Shown: one piece after another, positions 8,581 to 16,303 of the stretch | How positions within the stretch are numbered: position 1 is the first letter of the stretch | Layout: the number at the start of each line of letters is the position of its first letter | NCBI GenBank assembly: GCA_035650495.1 | Contig: DASRHK010000173.1 | Location: forward strand, 1 to 17,356 | DNA length: 17,356 nucleotides | From: DASRHK01 sp035650495 | GTDB lineage: Bacteria; Pseudomonadota; Gammaproteobacteria; Nevskiales; Nevskiaceae | Direction of reading: 5' to 3' | Translations under genes and position numbers: made by a program | The notes under the pieces: generated by a model | What the model saw: the letters and a program-made list of their open reading frames with translations, nothing else | The model's database searches: none | Told to the model about the DNA's origin: nothing

Positions 8581-8781
8581 CTACTGCTTCGGCGTCTCGC
8601 TCTTGGCCTTGGTGGCCTTGTGCGCGTGCTTGTGATGATGCTTCGCCTTCTGCGTGGTCGACTTGCTGGCCTCGGCCGTGGTCGACGGCGTCGTGGTCGG
8701 ATCGGTCGTGCCCTGCGCGGACACGAGGCCGCTCATCGAGAGCAACGCGAGCGCGATTGCGCCGGTGAGGTACTTCTTCAT
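8581..8781 (-). CDS. Small exported His/Lys/Thr-rich protein, acid-shock protein (Asr)-like
   Basis: This 66-aa protein has a clear signal peptide: MKKY, a hydrophobic core (LTGAIALALLSMSGLV) and a likely cleavage after VSA, at residues 22/23. The mature part is about 44 residues. It begins Thr-rich (TTDPTTTPSTTAEA) and ends basic with a histidine cluster (KHHHKHAHK). That layout matches the E. coli acid-shock protein Asr in order and composition, though such low-complexity likeness is weak proof of homology. It is probably periplasmic, and proton buffering, metal binding or envelope protection are possible roles. The ATG at 8781 is preceded on its strand by AGGAG at 7 bases. The frame is open for 1.6 kb upstream, but only this part has a ribosome site and signal peptide. 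Confidence 0.82.
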   Translation of the reverse strand: MKKYLTGAIALALLSMSGLVSAQGTTDPTTTPSTTAEASKSTTQKAKHHHKHAHKATKAKSETPKQ

Positions 8782-8808
8782 GGTGAATCTCCTGGTGGGT
8801 TCGGGGAG

Positions 8809-8825
8809 CTGACGGTTCTCGTCAG
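8809..8825. repeat. Perfect inverted repeat in the divergent intergenic region
   Basis: CTGACG and CGTCAG are exact inverse complements separated by five bases. The repeat lies 28 bases before the start of the small exported protein gene, in the 135-base region between two divergent genes. It could be a dyad operator or a hairpin in the 5' leader of the minus-strand mRNA. It is not followed by a T run, so it is unlikely to be a terminator. Confidence 0.5.
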
Positions 8826-8870
8826 GCGCGAGCAGCGTAGCGGGTGAGGCTGAACGCAGACTGAAGGCGG

Positions 8871-8876
8871 TACAAT
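8871..8876 (+). promoter_or_regulatory. Possible -10 element (TACAAT) for the GT-C-like membrane protein
   Basis: TACAAT followed by CGCGTC lies 40 bases before the ATG at 8917, in a true intergenic gap. It matches the TANAAT-CGCG layout seen before the gene at 3111. The best -35-like sequence (GCTGAA, 16 bases upstream) is poor. Confidence 0.4.
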
Positions 8877-8916
8877 CGCGTCCGCCACCGGCCAAGGAAG
8901 GCCCGGGACGACAGGG

Positions 8917-10569
8917 ATGACTCGGTTGAAGGGATTGCACAAGGATCTGTGCGACGCGGTCGCGCTCGCGGCTGCGTGGGCGGCGCTGCTGTCGCTGCTG
9001 CTGCACGGATTCGTCGCCGGCTATTTCCCGCTCAGCGACGAATGGGCGTTGCTCGCGAACTCCGATCCGCGCTTCGCCGATCCCATCGCGTGGCTCACGC
9101 GCGGATTCGCCGGCTATTTCACCGAGCCGCCGGGCCTCGCCGGGCCGTATGCGAATTTCGTGCGGCCCGTCGTCAATTTCTGCTATTGGCTGCAAGGCCT
9201 GTGGCTCGCGCCGGAATCGGGCGCCCGCCTGTACTTCAACTATCTCGTGATCGGCGCGTGCTCGGGTGCGTGCCTGCTCGCGATGCGCGCGACGCCGCTG
9301 TCGCGAGGACTCACGCTGCTCTTCGCTGCAGCGGTGCCGCTGCTGCCGGGCTTCCTGCCGTCGTCGCAGCTCCTGTTCTTTCCCGTGATGGCCTTCGATC
9401 CGCTGGTGGCCTGCCTGTGCATCCTCGCGGCGATCCTGTATCAGCGCGAGCAGTTCTCCGCAGCCGCGCTCGTGCTGCTCGTCGCGGCGCTCACCAAGGA
9501 AGCGAGCATCCCGATCGCCGCCGCGCTCACGGCGCTTTACGTCATCGAGCATCGCCGGGCCCTGATCGCGAAAGACCTGCGCGCGTGGCTGCGCTTCGCG
9601 ATGCTCGCCGCGCCCGTGGTGCTGTGGCTCGCCTGCCGCTACGCGCTGTTCGGCAGCCTGACGCAAGGGACCTACACGCACATCAACGGCGCGAACGACG
9701 CGCTGCGCTTCCTGCCGCGGACGATCGTGCGGGTGCCGTTCTGGTTCGACCGCAAGACTGATCTGACCATCGAGGCGCGGCCGCTGATGATGCTCGCCAA
9801 CGCGGCGGTGATGATCGCCGCGCTCGCCGCCGTCGGACGGCGCTGGATCCGGCATGGACGGCCGCATCCGTTCGAGATCGCGCTCGTGGTGTCCTACGTG
9901 TTCATGCTGCGCTATGGCGAGACGGTCCGCTTCGGCGCGGTGATGGATGTGTTCCTGGTGGCGTGCACGGCGCTGTGGCTCGGTGATCCGTCGTCGCGCA
10001 AGCTCGGAGCCGTCGTCGCCGCGGGGCTCGTCCTCGGCCTCATCGCGACGCATCGCCATGGCGTCAAGGATCTCGAGGCCCGGCGCGACGCGCTGATCTA
10101 CGACCACGACGTCGCGCGACGCTACGTGCAGACGTTGCGCGATCTGCCCAGAGAGGCGCCGGTCGTCGTGCTCAACGATCCGGCGACGTGGTTCTCGCGG
10201 CTGGAATGGCTGCTGCGCCTCGAGGGGATTTCCGCGAGCGTGGTCAAGGTCGCGGACGCCGAATGCTACATGCCGCGCTCGAACTGGCTGCAGCAATGCT
10301 CGGTGTCGCTGCGAGACGAGGGGCAGCGGCGCTATCGATTCGAGCAGTCCTGCGGCCTCGATCTGTGCGGTGCGGCGCCGGGCCGCGGCCGCACCACGTC
10401 GTATTCGCCGGCGCCCGGCATCGCCGTCGAGCTCGATCCCGGAGCCACGCAACGCGCGGACGAGCGCACGGGCGGACGGTGGCGGTCGCTGCGCGTGTCG
10501 CTCGGCAATCCGGATGCGCGGCTTCTTTATTTCGATCCGGCCACCGACGCGTTCCGGATCGCGCCTTAA
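8917..10569 (+). CDS. Polytopic membrane protein, GT-C glycosyltransferase-like
   Basis: This is a 550-aa protein with roughly nine to ten hydrophobic segments in the first 380 residues and a soluble C-terminal part of about 170. An acidic pair (D41-E42 in FPLSDEWALL) follows the first membrane segment, where GT-C glycosyltransferases carry their metal or sugar-phosphate-binding acid. ALTKEAS (192-197) recalls the KE motif of several GT-C-like families. The tail holds four cysteines (450, 461, 479, 484) that could form disulfides if it is periplasmic. No specific family is recognised, so a lipid-linked sugar transferase is an inference. The ATG follows CAGGG closely; a better AGGAAG sits about 17 bases upstream, so the exact start is a little uncertain. 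Its TAA overlaps the stop of dnaE2. Confidence 0.75.
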   Translation: MTRLKGLHKDLCDAVALAAAWAALLSLLLHGFVAGYFPLSDEWALLANSDPRFADPIAWLTRGFAGYFTEPPGLAGPYANFVRPVVNFCYWLQGLWLAPESGARLYFNYLVIGACSGACLLAMRATPLSRGLTLLFAAAVPLLPGFLPSSQLLFFPVMAFDPLVACLCILAAILYQREQFSAAALVLLVAALTKEASIPIAAALTALYVIEHRRALIAKDLRAWLRFAMLAAPVVLWLACRYALFGSLTQGTYTHINGANDALRFLPRTIVRVPFWFDRKTDLTIEARPLMMLANAAVMIAALAAVGRRWIRHGRPHPFEIALVVSYVFMLRYGETVRFGAVMDVFLVACTALWLGDPSSRKLGAVVAAGLVLGLIATHRHGVKDLEARRDALIYDHDVARRYVQTLRDLPREAPVVVLNDPATWFSRLEWLLRLEGISASVVKVADAECYMPRSNWLQQCSVSLRDEGQRRYRFEQSCGLDLCGAAPGRGRTTSYSPAPGIAVELDPGATQRADERTGGRWRSLRVSLGNPDARLLYFDPATDAFRIAP

Positions 10570-13500
10570 CGGAAATCGCGCGACAGGTACGGCAGCTCGC
10601 CGATCCAGTCGCTGACGTCGCGGATCCGCCGCGCGACGACGTGGATCACTTCGCCCTGCTTCTGCAGCTCGCCCGACACCACGACGAAGCTCGCGCCGAC
10701 CGCGGCCGCACGCTGCGCTTCGAGGATTTTCGGCCAGACGATCAGGTTGACGATGCCCGACTCGTCCTCGAGCGTCATGAACATCACGCCTTTCGCCGCC
10801 TCAGGGCGCTGGCGGAACATGACGAGCCCGGACACGGTGATCGGCTGCTGGTCGCGCGCGCTCTTCACGTCGACGTTGCGGGTGACGCGCAACGCATCGA
10901 GCCGATCGCGCAGCAGCGCGACCGGATGGCGCCGCAGCGTGAGCCGCGCGCTCTGGTAGTCGGAGAGGATCTCCTCGCCTTCGCTCGGCGCGGGCAGGTC
11001 GATCGGCAGATCGGCGCGCGATGCCTCGCGCAACATCTCGGGCGCGCGATCCTGCCCGAGCGCGGCCCAGCGCGCGGCGTGACGATGACCGGCGAGGACG
11101 CGCAACGCATCGGCATGTGCGAGGACGTCGAGCTCGCGCTTGTTCAAGCGCGCGCGACGGGACAGATCGTCGACGTCGTCGAACGCACGCTCCTTGCGCG
11201 CCTGCACGATGCGACTCGCCGCATCTTCGTTGAAGCCGGAGACGAGATTGAAGCCGAGCCGGATCGCGGGCTCGCCGCGATCGTCGCGCTCCAGCACGCA
11301 ATCCCACTCACTCACCGTCGCGTCGATCGGCAATGCCGTCACGCCCATCTTCCTGGCCTCGCCGACCAGCATCGACGGCGGATAGAAGCCCATCGGCTGG
11401 CTGTTCAGCAACCCCGCGATGAACGCGGCGGGCTTATGGCGCTTGAGCCACGCAGAGTCGTAAGCGAGCAGCGCGAAGCTCGCGGCGTGCGACTCGGGGA
11501 AGCCGTAGCTCGCAAAGCCTTCGATCATGTGGAAGATGCTTTGCGCGAACGCTTCGGTGTAACCGCGCTCACGCATGCCGTCGAACAGCCGCTTCTTCAG
11601 ATGCTCGAAGCCGCCGCCGCGCTTCCACGCCGCCATCGAGCGGCGCATCTGATCGGCCTCGCCGGCGGTGAAGCCCGCGGCGACGATCGCGATCTCCATC
11701 ACCTGCTCCTGGAACAGCGGGATGCCGAGCGTGCGCTCGAGCACCGCGCGCAATTTCTCGTCGGGATAGACCACCGCTTCCTCGCCGCAGCGGCGGCGCA
11801 GGTACGGATGGACCATGTCGCCCTGGATCGGGCCCGGCCGCACGATCGCGACCTGGATCACGAGGTCGTAGAACTCTTCGGGACGCAGCCGCGGCAGCAT
11901 CGACATCTGCGCCCGCGACTCGATCTGGAACACGCCGACGGTCTCGGCGCGCTGGATCATCGCGTAGGTCTCCGTGTCCTGTTGCGGAATGTCGGCGAGC
12001 GCGAACGGACGGCGCTCCCAGTCGCTCACCATCTTCAGGCTGCGTCGCAGCGCGGACAGCATGCCGAGCGCGAGCACGTCGACCTTGAGCATGCGCAGCG
12101 TCTCGAGATCGTCCTTGTCCCACTGGATGATCGTGCGCTCGGGCATCGCGGCGTTCTCGACCGGCACCAGAGCCGACAGCGGCGCCTCCGAGATCACGAA
12201 GCCGCCGACGTGCTGCGACAGATGCCGCGGCATGCCGAGGATCTCGTTGGTGAGCGCGATCAGCTGACGCACCTGTCGCGACTCCGGCTTGAAGCCTTGC
12301 TCACGCAGCCGGCGCTTGAGCGATTCGAGGTCGTCCCACCACGCGAGCGACTTCGACAACCGATTCACCTGGTCGAGCGAGAAGCCGAGTGCCTTGCCGA
12401 CGTCGCGCACTGCTGAGCGCGGCTGATAGCGGATCACCGTCGCGGCGATGGCGGCGCGCTCGCGGCCGTACTTGGCGTAGACGTACTGGATCACTTCCTC
12501 GCGACGCTGGTGCTCGAAGTCGACGTCGATGTCCGGCGGCTCGTTGCGCTCCTTGGAGATGAAGCGCTCGAACAGCGGCCGGCTCTTGTTGCGCCCGTCG
12601 GGCGAGACTTCGGTGATGTGCAGCGCGAAGCAGACCATCGAGTTCGCCGCACTGCCGCGGCCCTGGCAGAGGATGCCGCGGCTGCGCGCAAAGCGGACGA
12701 TGTCGTGCACGGTGAGGAAGAACGCCTCGCACTGCATCTCCGCGATGATCGCGAGCTCCTCGCCGATGCGCTTCGCGATGAACTCAGGCGGACCGTCCGG
12801 CCAGCGGCGCTTGCCGTCCTCTTCGACCAGATGCTTGAGCCACGATGTCGGCGTGTGACCTTCCGGAACGAGCTCGGCCGGATACTGATAATTCAGCTTG
12901 CCGAGATCGAAGTGGCAGCGATCGGCGATGGCGAGCGATTCGGCGATGAGCTCCGGCGGATAGATCGCGCGCAAGTCCTCGAGCGAGCGCAGATGCCGCT
13001 CGCCGTTCCCAAACAGGCGATGCCCGCACTGCGCGATGGGAATGCCGTGACGGATCGCAGTCATCGTGTCCTGCAACGCGCGCCGATTGCGCACGTGCAT
13101 GTGGACGTCGCCGGTCGCGCAGAGCGGCAAGCCGAACTGTCCGGAGATCTCCTGCAGCTTCACGAGGCGTCGGCTGTCGTCGCCGTCGCGATGCAGCTCG
13201 ACGGCGATCCACGCTGCGTCGCGGAAGGTGTCGCGGATCCACGCGGCATGCGTGAGCGAAGGCTTGTCGCCAGGGATCCACAGGATCGAGCAGCCTGCAA
13301 GGGCGCTCACGTCGGCGCGCTTCAATCGATACGCGCCTTTCTTCGCCGCGCGGCGCGCCTTCGTGATCAGCGCGCAGATGCGGCTGTAGCCGTCGTGGTT
13401 CTCGGCGAGCGCGACGAATCTGGGGCCGTCGACGAGCTGGAACTCCGAGCCGATGATGAGCCTGAAGCCCGGATGCTTCTGTGCCTCCTCGTGCGCGCGC

Positions 13501-13652
13501 ACGACGCCGGCCATCGAGCATTCGTCGGTGATCGCGAGCGCCGAATAGCCTTGCGCGACGGCTTGCGCGACGAGCTCCTGCGGCATCGACGCGCCGCGCA
13601 GGAACGAGAACGCGGACAGGCAATGCAGCTCGGCGTAGCCGCGCGTGCTCAT
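10566..13652 (-). CDS. dnaE2: Error-prone DNA polymerase III alpha subunit DnaE2 (ImuC)
   Basis: This 1,028-aa polymerase carries out error-prone bypass of DNA lesions together with ImuA and ImuB. It has an N-terminal PHP domain (YAELHCLSAFSFLRGAS, then ITDECSMAG at 41-49). The C-family polymerase core follows, with GRGSAANSMV (331-340) and the catalytic aspartates of PDIDVDF (373-379), then LKVDVLALGMLS and the fingers region. Helix-hairpin-helix and OB-fold regions come last (VSGLVMFRQRPEAAKGVMFMTLEDE). Length fits DnaE2 rather than the longer replicative DnaE. The frame extends upstream to 13940, but homology starts at MSTRGYAELH, and the ATG at 13652 overlaps the imuB stop as ATGA. An alternative ATG lies three codons earlier. 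It is the last gene of the SOS operon. Confidence 0.97.
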   Translation of the reverse strand: MSTRGYAELHCLSAFSFLRGASMPQELVAQAVAQGYSALAITDECSMAGVVRAHEEAQKHPGFRLIIGSEFQLVDGPRFVALAENHDGYSRICALITKARRAAKKGAYRLKRADVSALAGCSILWIPGDKPSLTHAAWIRDTFRDAAWIAVELHRDGDDSRRLVKLQEISGQFGLPLCATGDVHMHVRNRRALQDTMTAIRHGIPIAQCGHRLFGNGERHLRSLEDLRAIYPPELIAESLAIADRCHFDLGKLNYQYPAELVPEGHTPTSWLKHLVEEDGKRRWPDGPPEFIAKRIGEELAIIAEMQCEAFFLTVHDIVRFARSRGILCQGRGSAANSMVCFALHITEVSPDGRNKSRPLFERFISKERNEPPDIDVDFEHQRREEVIQYVYAKYGRERAAIAATVIRYQPRSAVRDVGKALGFSLDQVNRLSKSLAWWDDLESLKRRLREQGFKPESRQVRQLIALTNEILGMPRHLSQHVGGFVISEAPLSALVPVENAAMPERTIIQWDKDDLETLRMLKVDVLALGMLSALRRSLKMVSDWERRPFALADIPQQDTETYAMIQRAETVGVFQIESRAQMSMLPRLRPEEFYDLVIQVAIVRPGPIQGDMVHPYLRRRCGEEAVVYPDEKLRAVLERTLGIPLFQEQVMEIAIVAAGFTAGEADQMRRSMAAWKRGGGFEHLKKRLFDGMRERGYTEAFAQSIFHMIEGFASYGFPESHAASFALLAYDSAWLKRHKPAAFIAGLLNSQPMGFYPPSMLVGEARKMGVTALPIDATVSEWDCVLERDDRGEPAIRLGFNLVSGFNEDAASRIVQARKERAFDDVDDLSRRARLNKRELDVLAHADALRVLAGHRHAARWAALGQDRAPEMLREASRADLPIDLPAPSEGEEILSDYQSARLTLRRHPVALLRDRLDALRVTRNVDVKSARDQQPITVSGLVMFRQRPEAAKGVMFMTLEDESGIVNLIVWPKILEAQRAAAVGASFVVVSGELQKQGEVIHVVARRIRDVSDWIGELPYLSRDFR

Positions 13653-15049
13653 CCGAACCATCCGTGCAGGAACCACATCCCGCTCTTGCGATCCCGGAAC
13701 ACCCACGCGCGGCCGCCGCTGCGCTCGACGCGGTAGTAATCGCGCGTCGCATCGGCGCCGTCCCACCAGCCGGACTCGATGCGCTCGCAATCCGAGTCGA
13801 TCTGCGGCGGTGACATGGGCTGGGGTTCGCGCAAGAGCCAAATTGGGCGTTGCGCGGGCGGCGCGGTCGAGGTCGCGCCCGGGGCGGATCGCGCGAAGGC
13901 GTTTTCGGGCCGATGATCGGCGACGCACGCCGGCGTCCACAGCGCGTGATCGCCGAAGCGCGCCTGCATGCGCTCGAGCGCCTGCTGCCAGTCGAGCGTG
14001 CGGCCGCCGAGCGGATCGAACAGGTCGGCCTGCAAGGGCTGCGGCGTCGCGAACTGATCGGCCTCGAGCGTGATCTCGCGTACCGCGCGCTGCGGCGGGT
14101 CGCGCAGCAGGCGCTCGTTCAACGCGGCGAACATCCGCGCGGCGTCACGCGTCGGCGCGAGGAAGCGGAAGTCGAGATGCGTCTTCTCGCTGAACGGATG
14201 CGTGCAGACGAGCGTGATGGCGATCGCGCCGCTATCGCGCGCGCGCAAGTACGCCGCGAGCTCGGCGCACATGCGCTTCAAGGGGAACAGCAAAGGCTCG
14301 ACGGTCTCGACGTCGCCAGAGAGCTCGAAGCGCCGGGCATAGCGCGCCGGCGGCGTGATCGCGTCGAACGGCTCGGCTTGCCATCCGCGCAGGCGATCGA
14401 GATCGGCGAGTCGTTCTTCGCCGAAGCGGCGCGCGAACGATTCGCGCGGCAGCGCGAAGAGCTCACCGAGCCTGCGCAGCCCGACGCCTTTCAGCGCGTC
14501 GAGGATCGCGCCGGGCCAGGGCAGCGACGCGATCGGCAGGCGCGAGAGCTTTTGGCGGAGTGCGTCGAGGTCGAAGCACGCGATCGGCTTGCGTGAGGCC
14601 TCGGCGAGCAGCGCCGCACCCGCGCGCGTCGGCGCGAGCGCGAGCTGCGCGCGATGTCCGAGATGCTGCAGCTCGGCGCGCAGATTCGCCGCGAGCGATT
14701 TCAATCCGCCAAAAAGCTTCAGGCTTGCGCCGGCTTCGACCCACAGTCGCGCGCGTGGACGACGTCCGGGCTCGTGCAGATCGATCTGCTCGGAGACGAC
14801 GGGACTGCCGTAGTGATAGAGCCAGTGCGCGAGACCGGCGAGCGCTTCACGCTCGGCGTCGGGATTGCGGGTGTGGATCTCGAGATCCGGCTCGACTGCG
14901 AGCGCTGCTGCAACGGCCGTTCCGGCGGCGATGCCGCCGCTCGACGTGATCAGCCAGCGCTGCGAGCCATGCTGATCGGCGATGGCGGCGCCGGGCCGGT
15001 CGAGCGCCGACGCCGGCAGTTCTGGGAAGGACAGGCACAGCCACAACAT
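13649..15049 (-). CDS. imuB: ImuB, catalytically inactive Y-family polymerase homologue
   Basis: This 466-aa protein has the Y-family polymerase fold and serves as the hub of the ImuA-ImuB-DnaE2 mutasome, linking the polymerase to the beta sliding clamp. The N-terminus (MLWLCLSFPEL) lacks the metal-binding aspartate of active enzymes. The usual DE pair is replaced around LWVEAGASLKLFGG (102-115), as is normal in ImuB. A helix-hairpin-helix segment (LKGVGLRRLGELFALP) and little-finger region follow. QADLF at 340-344 fits a clamp-binding motif. The C-terminus IESGWWDGADATRDYY ... WFLHGWF is highly characteristic of ImuB. It starts 10 bases after imuA and ends overlapping dnaE2. No strong ribosome site is seen, suggesting coupled translation. 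Confidence 0.95.
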   Translation of the reverse strand: MLWLCLSFPELPASALDRPGAAIADQHGSQRWLITSSGGIAAGTAVAAALAVEPDLEIHTRNPDAEREALAGLAHWLYHYGSPVVSEQIDLHEPGRRPRARLWVEAGASLKLFGGLKSLAANLRAELQHLGHRAQLALAPTRAGAALLAEASRKPIACFDLDALRQKLSRLPIASLPWPGAILDALKGVGLRRLGELFALPRESFARRFGEERLADLDRLRGWQAEPFDAITPPARYARRFELSGDVETVEPLLFPLKRMCAELAAYLRARDSGAIAITLVCTHPFSEKTHLDFRFLAPTRDAARMFAALNERLLRDPPQRAVREITLEADQFATPQPLQADLFDPLGGRTLDWQQALERMQARFGDHALWTPACVADHRPENAFARSAPGATSTAPPAQRPIWLLREPQPMSPPQIDSDCERIESGWWDGADATRDYYRVERSGGRAWVFRDRKSGMWFLHGWFG

Positions 15050-15059
15050 GGCGCGGCCG

Positions 15060-15677
15060 TCATTGCGCCAAAGGAACAGGTGCCGCGGAATGCGAGCCGC
15101 GACACTTCAGGATTTCCACGCGCGCGCTACCCGCCTCGCGCCACACGCGCAAGCGCAGCGCGGTCGGCGAGAAGCCATGCGCAGCGCTGCCCGATCGATA
15201 CAGGAGCGCGATGTTGTCGGCGGCTTCGGCGGCGAGCTGCAACCGTCGCAGAGTCTGCAGATCCGTGGCCTTGCTCCATGCCAGCACCGCGCCGGCGCCA
15301 GCACGCAGCAGCTGCTCCGCGGCCCACGCGCCTTGCGCGCGATCGGGTGGATCGACCACCAGCACGCGCGAGAGCTCGATGCCGGCCTGCGCGAGCGCGG
15401 GCGCGTACGGCGTGAACGGCGGTGAGACGAATCCGACCCAGCGTCCCGCTTGCGTCAGCCGCGCGAGCATCGGCGCGACGAGCGCGATCTCACCGACGCC
15501 GACGCGCTCGTGGACGATCTCCGAGAGCGCGCCGATCGGCCAGCCGCCGCCGGGCAGCCGCGCGTCGAGCGCCGCGAATCCCGTCGCCTGCGCGCGCACG
15601 TGCGCTTGTGCGCCGCCGCGCCAGAGACGGCCGGCGTCGAGCAGCTCGGCGAGCTGCGGCGAGGCAGCGGCCGTCAT
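15060..15677 (-). CDS. imuA: ImuA, RecA-like translesion accessory protein
   Basis: This 205-aa protein is the first of the three mutasome components; proteobacterial ImuA is a reduced RecA/SulA-like fold that interacts with ImuB and RecA. Typical family blocks are present: LPGGGWPIGALSEIV (41-55), a degenerate Walker-A-like loop (ERVGVGEIALV, about 57-67), GRWVGFVSPPFTPYAPAL, and DLSR/ELSRVLVVDPPD. RGSHSA near the end is also common. The Walker lysine is absent, so ATP hydrolysis is doubtful. The ATG overlaps the lexA stop (ATGA at 15677-15674) and imuB follows after 10 bases. Length is within the family's short range. Confidence 0.93.
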   Translation of the reverse strand: MTAAASPQLAELLDAGRLWRGGAQAHVRAQATGFAALDARLPGGGWPIGALSEIVHERVGVGEIALVAPMLARLTQAGRWVGFVSPPFTPYAPALAQAGIELSRVLVVDPPDRAQGAWAAEQLLRAGAGAVLAWSKATDLQTLRRLQLAAEAADNIALLYRSGSAAHGFSPTALRLRVWREAGSARVEILKCRGSHSAAPVPLAQ

Positions 15678-16294
15678 AAGCGTCCAAGGCCGCCGTTGCG
15701 CAGCAAGCCGACGGCGAGCCCTTCGATCGCCAAATCCTGGCGCTTGAGGTCGATGCGGATCGGCGCGAAGTCGGGATTCGCGGGGAGCAGGCGCACGACG
15801 TCGCCTTCGCGACGGAAGCGCTTCACGGTGATCTCCTCGCCCATGCGCGCGACCACGATCTGGCCGTTCTGCGCGGTGTCCTGCCGATGCACGGCGAGCA
15901 GATCGCCGTCGAGGATGCCGGCGTCGCGCATCGACTCGCCGCGCACGCGCAGGAAGAAATCGGCGCGCGGACGGAACACTTCCGCCGGCACCGGCACGCG
16001 CGCTTCGTAATTCGGATCGGACAGGATCGGCGCACCGGCGGCGACGCGGCCGACCAGCGGCAGGCCGAGTGCGTCGTTCGCCGCGTCGGCCAAGCGGATG
16101 CCGCGCGACGAGCCGGGCACCAGACGGATCGCGCCTTTGCGCGCCAACGCGCGCAGATGGTCTTCGGCCGCCGTGGGGGAGCGGAAGCCGAAGGCCGCGA
16201 CGATCTCTGCGCGCGTCGGCGGCAGTCCGTGCTGATCGACATGGCGGCGGATGAACTCGAGGACCTCGAGCTGCCGTGCAGTGAGCGATTCCAT
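15674..16294 (-). CDS. lexA: SOS repressor LexA
   Basis: This 206-aa repressor binds SOS operators and cleaves itself when RecA filaments form on damaged DNA. The N-terminal winged helix is very close to E. coli LexA (PPTRAEI, then FRSPTAAEDHLRALARKG), with T41 where E. coli has N. The scissile Ala86-Gly87 lies in GRVAAGAP. Catalytic Ser121 (RGESMRDAG) and Lys158 (EITVKRF) are both present, so autocleavage should work. The C-terminal IEGLAVGLLRNG is standard. Start: the ATG at 16294 matches the family N-terminus, but no Shine-Dalgarno sequence precedes it. The upstream stop is 9 bases away, so translation likely depends on the preceding gene. Being inside the operon, it represses its own synthesis. 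Confidence 0.97.
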   Translation of the reverse strand: MESLTARQLEVLEFIRRHVDQHGLPPTRAEIVAAFGFRSPTAAEDHLRALARKGAIRLVPGSSRGIRLADAANDALGLPLVGRVAAGAPILSDPNYEARVPVPAEVFRPRADFFLRVRGESMRDAGILDGDLLAVHRQDTAQNGQIVVARMGEEITVKRFRREGDVVRLLPANPDFAPIRIDLKRQDLAIEGLAVGLLRNGGLGRL

Positions 16295-16303
16295 CGCGAT
16301 TCG

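Noticed and set aside
8782..10452. Long upstream extension of the small exported protein's frame
   Set aside because: The extension is antisense to the membrane-protein gene and Arg-rich; the ribosome site and signal peptide place the real start at 8781.
10188..12416. A 742-codon open frame on the plus strand
   Set aside because: It lies antisense to dnaE2 and across the end of the membrane-protein gene; its product is Arg/His-rich and low-complexity, the usual effect of high GC on the opposite strand.
13653..13940. N-terminal extension of DnaE2
   Set aside because: It overlaps the end of imuB, has no homology to the family, and the ATGA overlap at 13652 explains the start.
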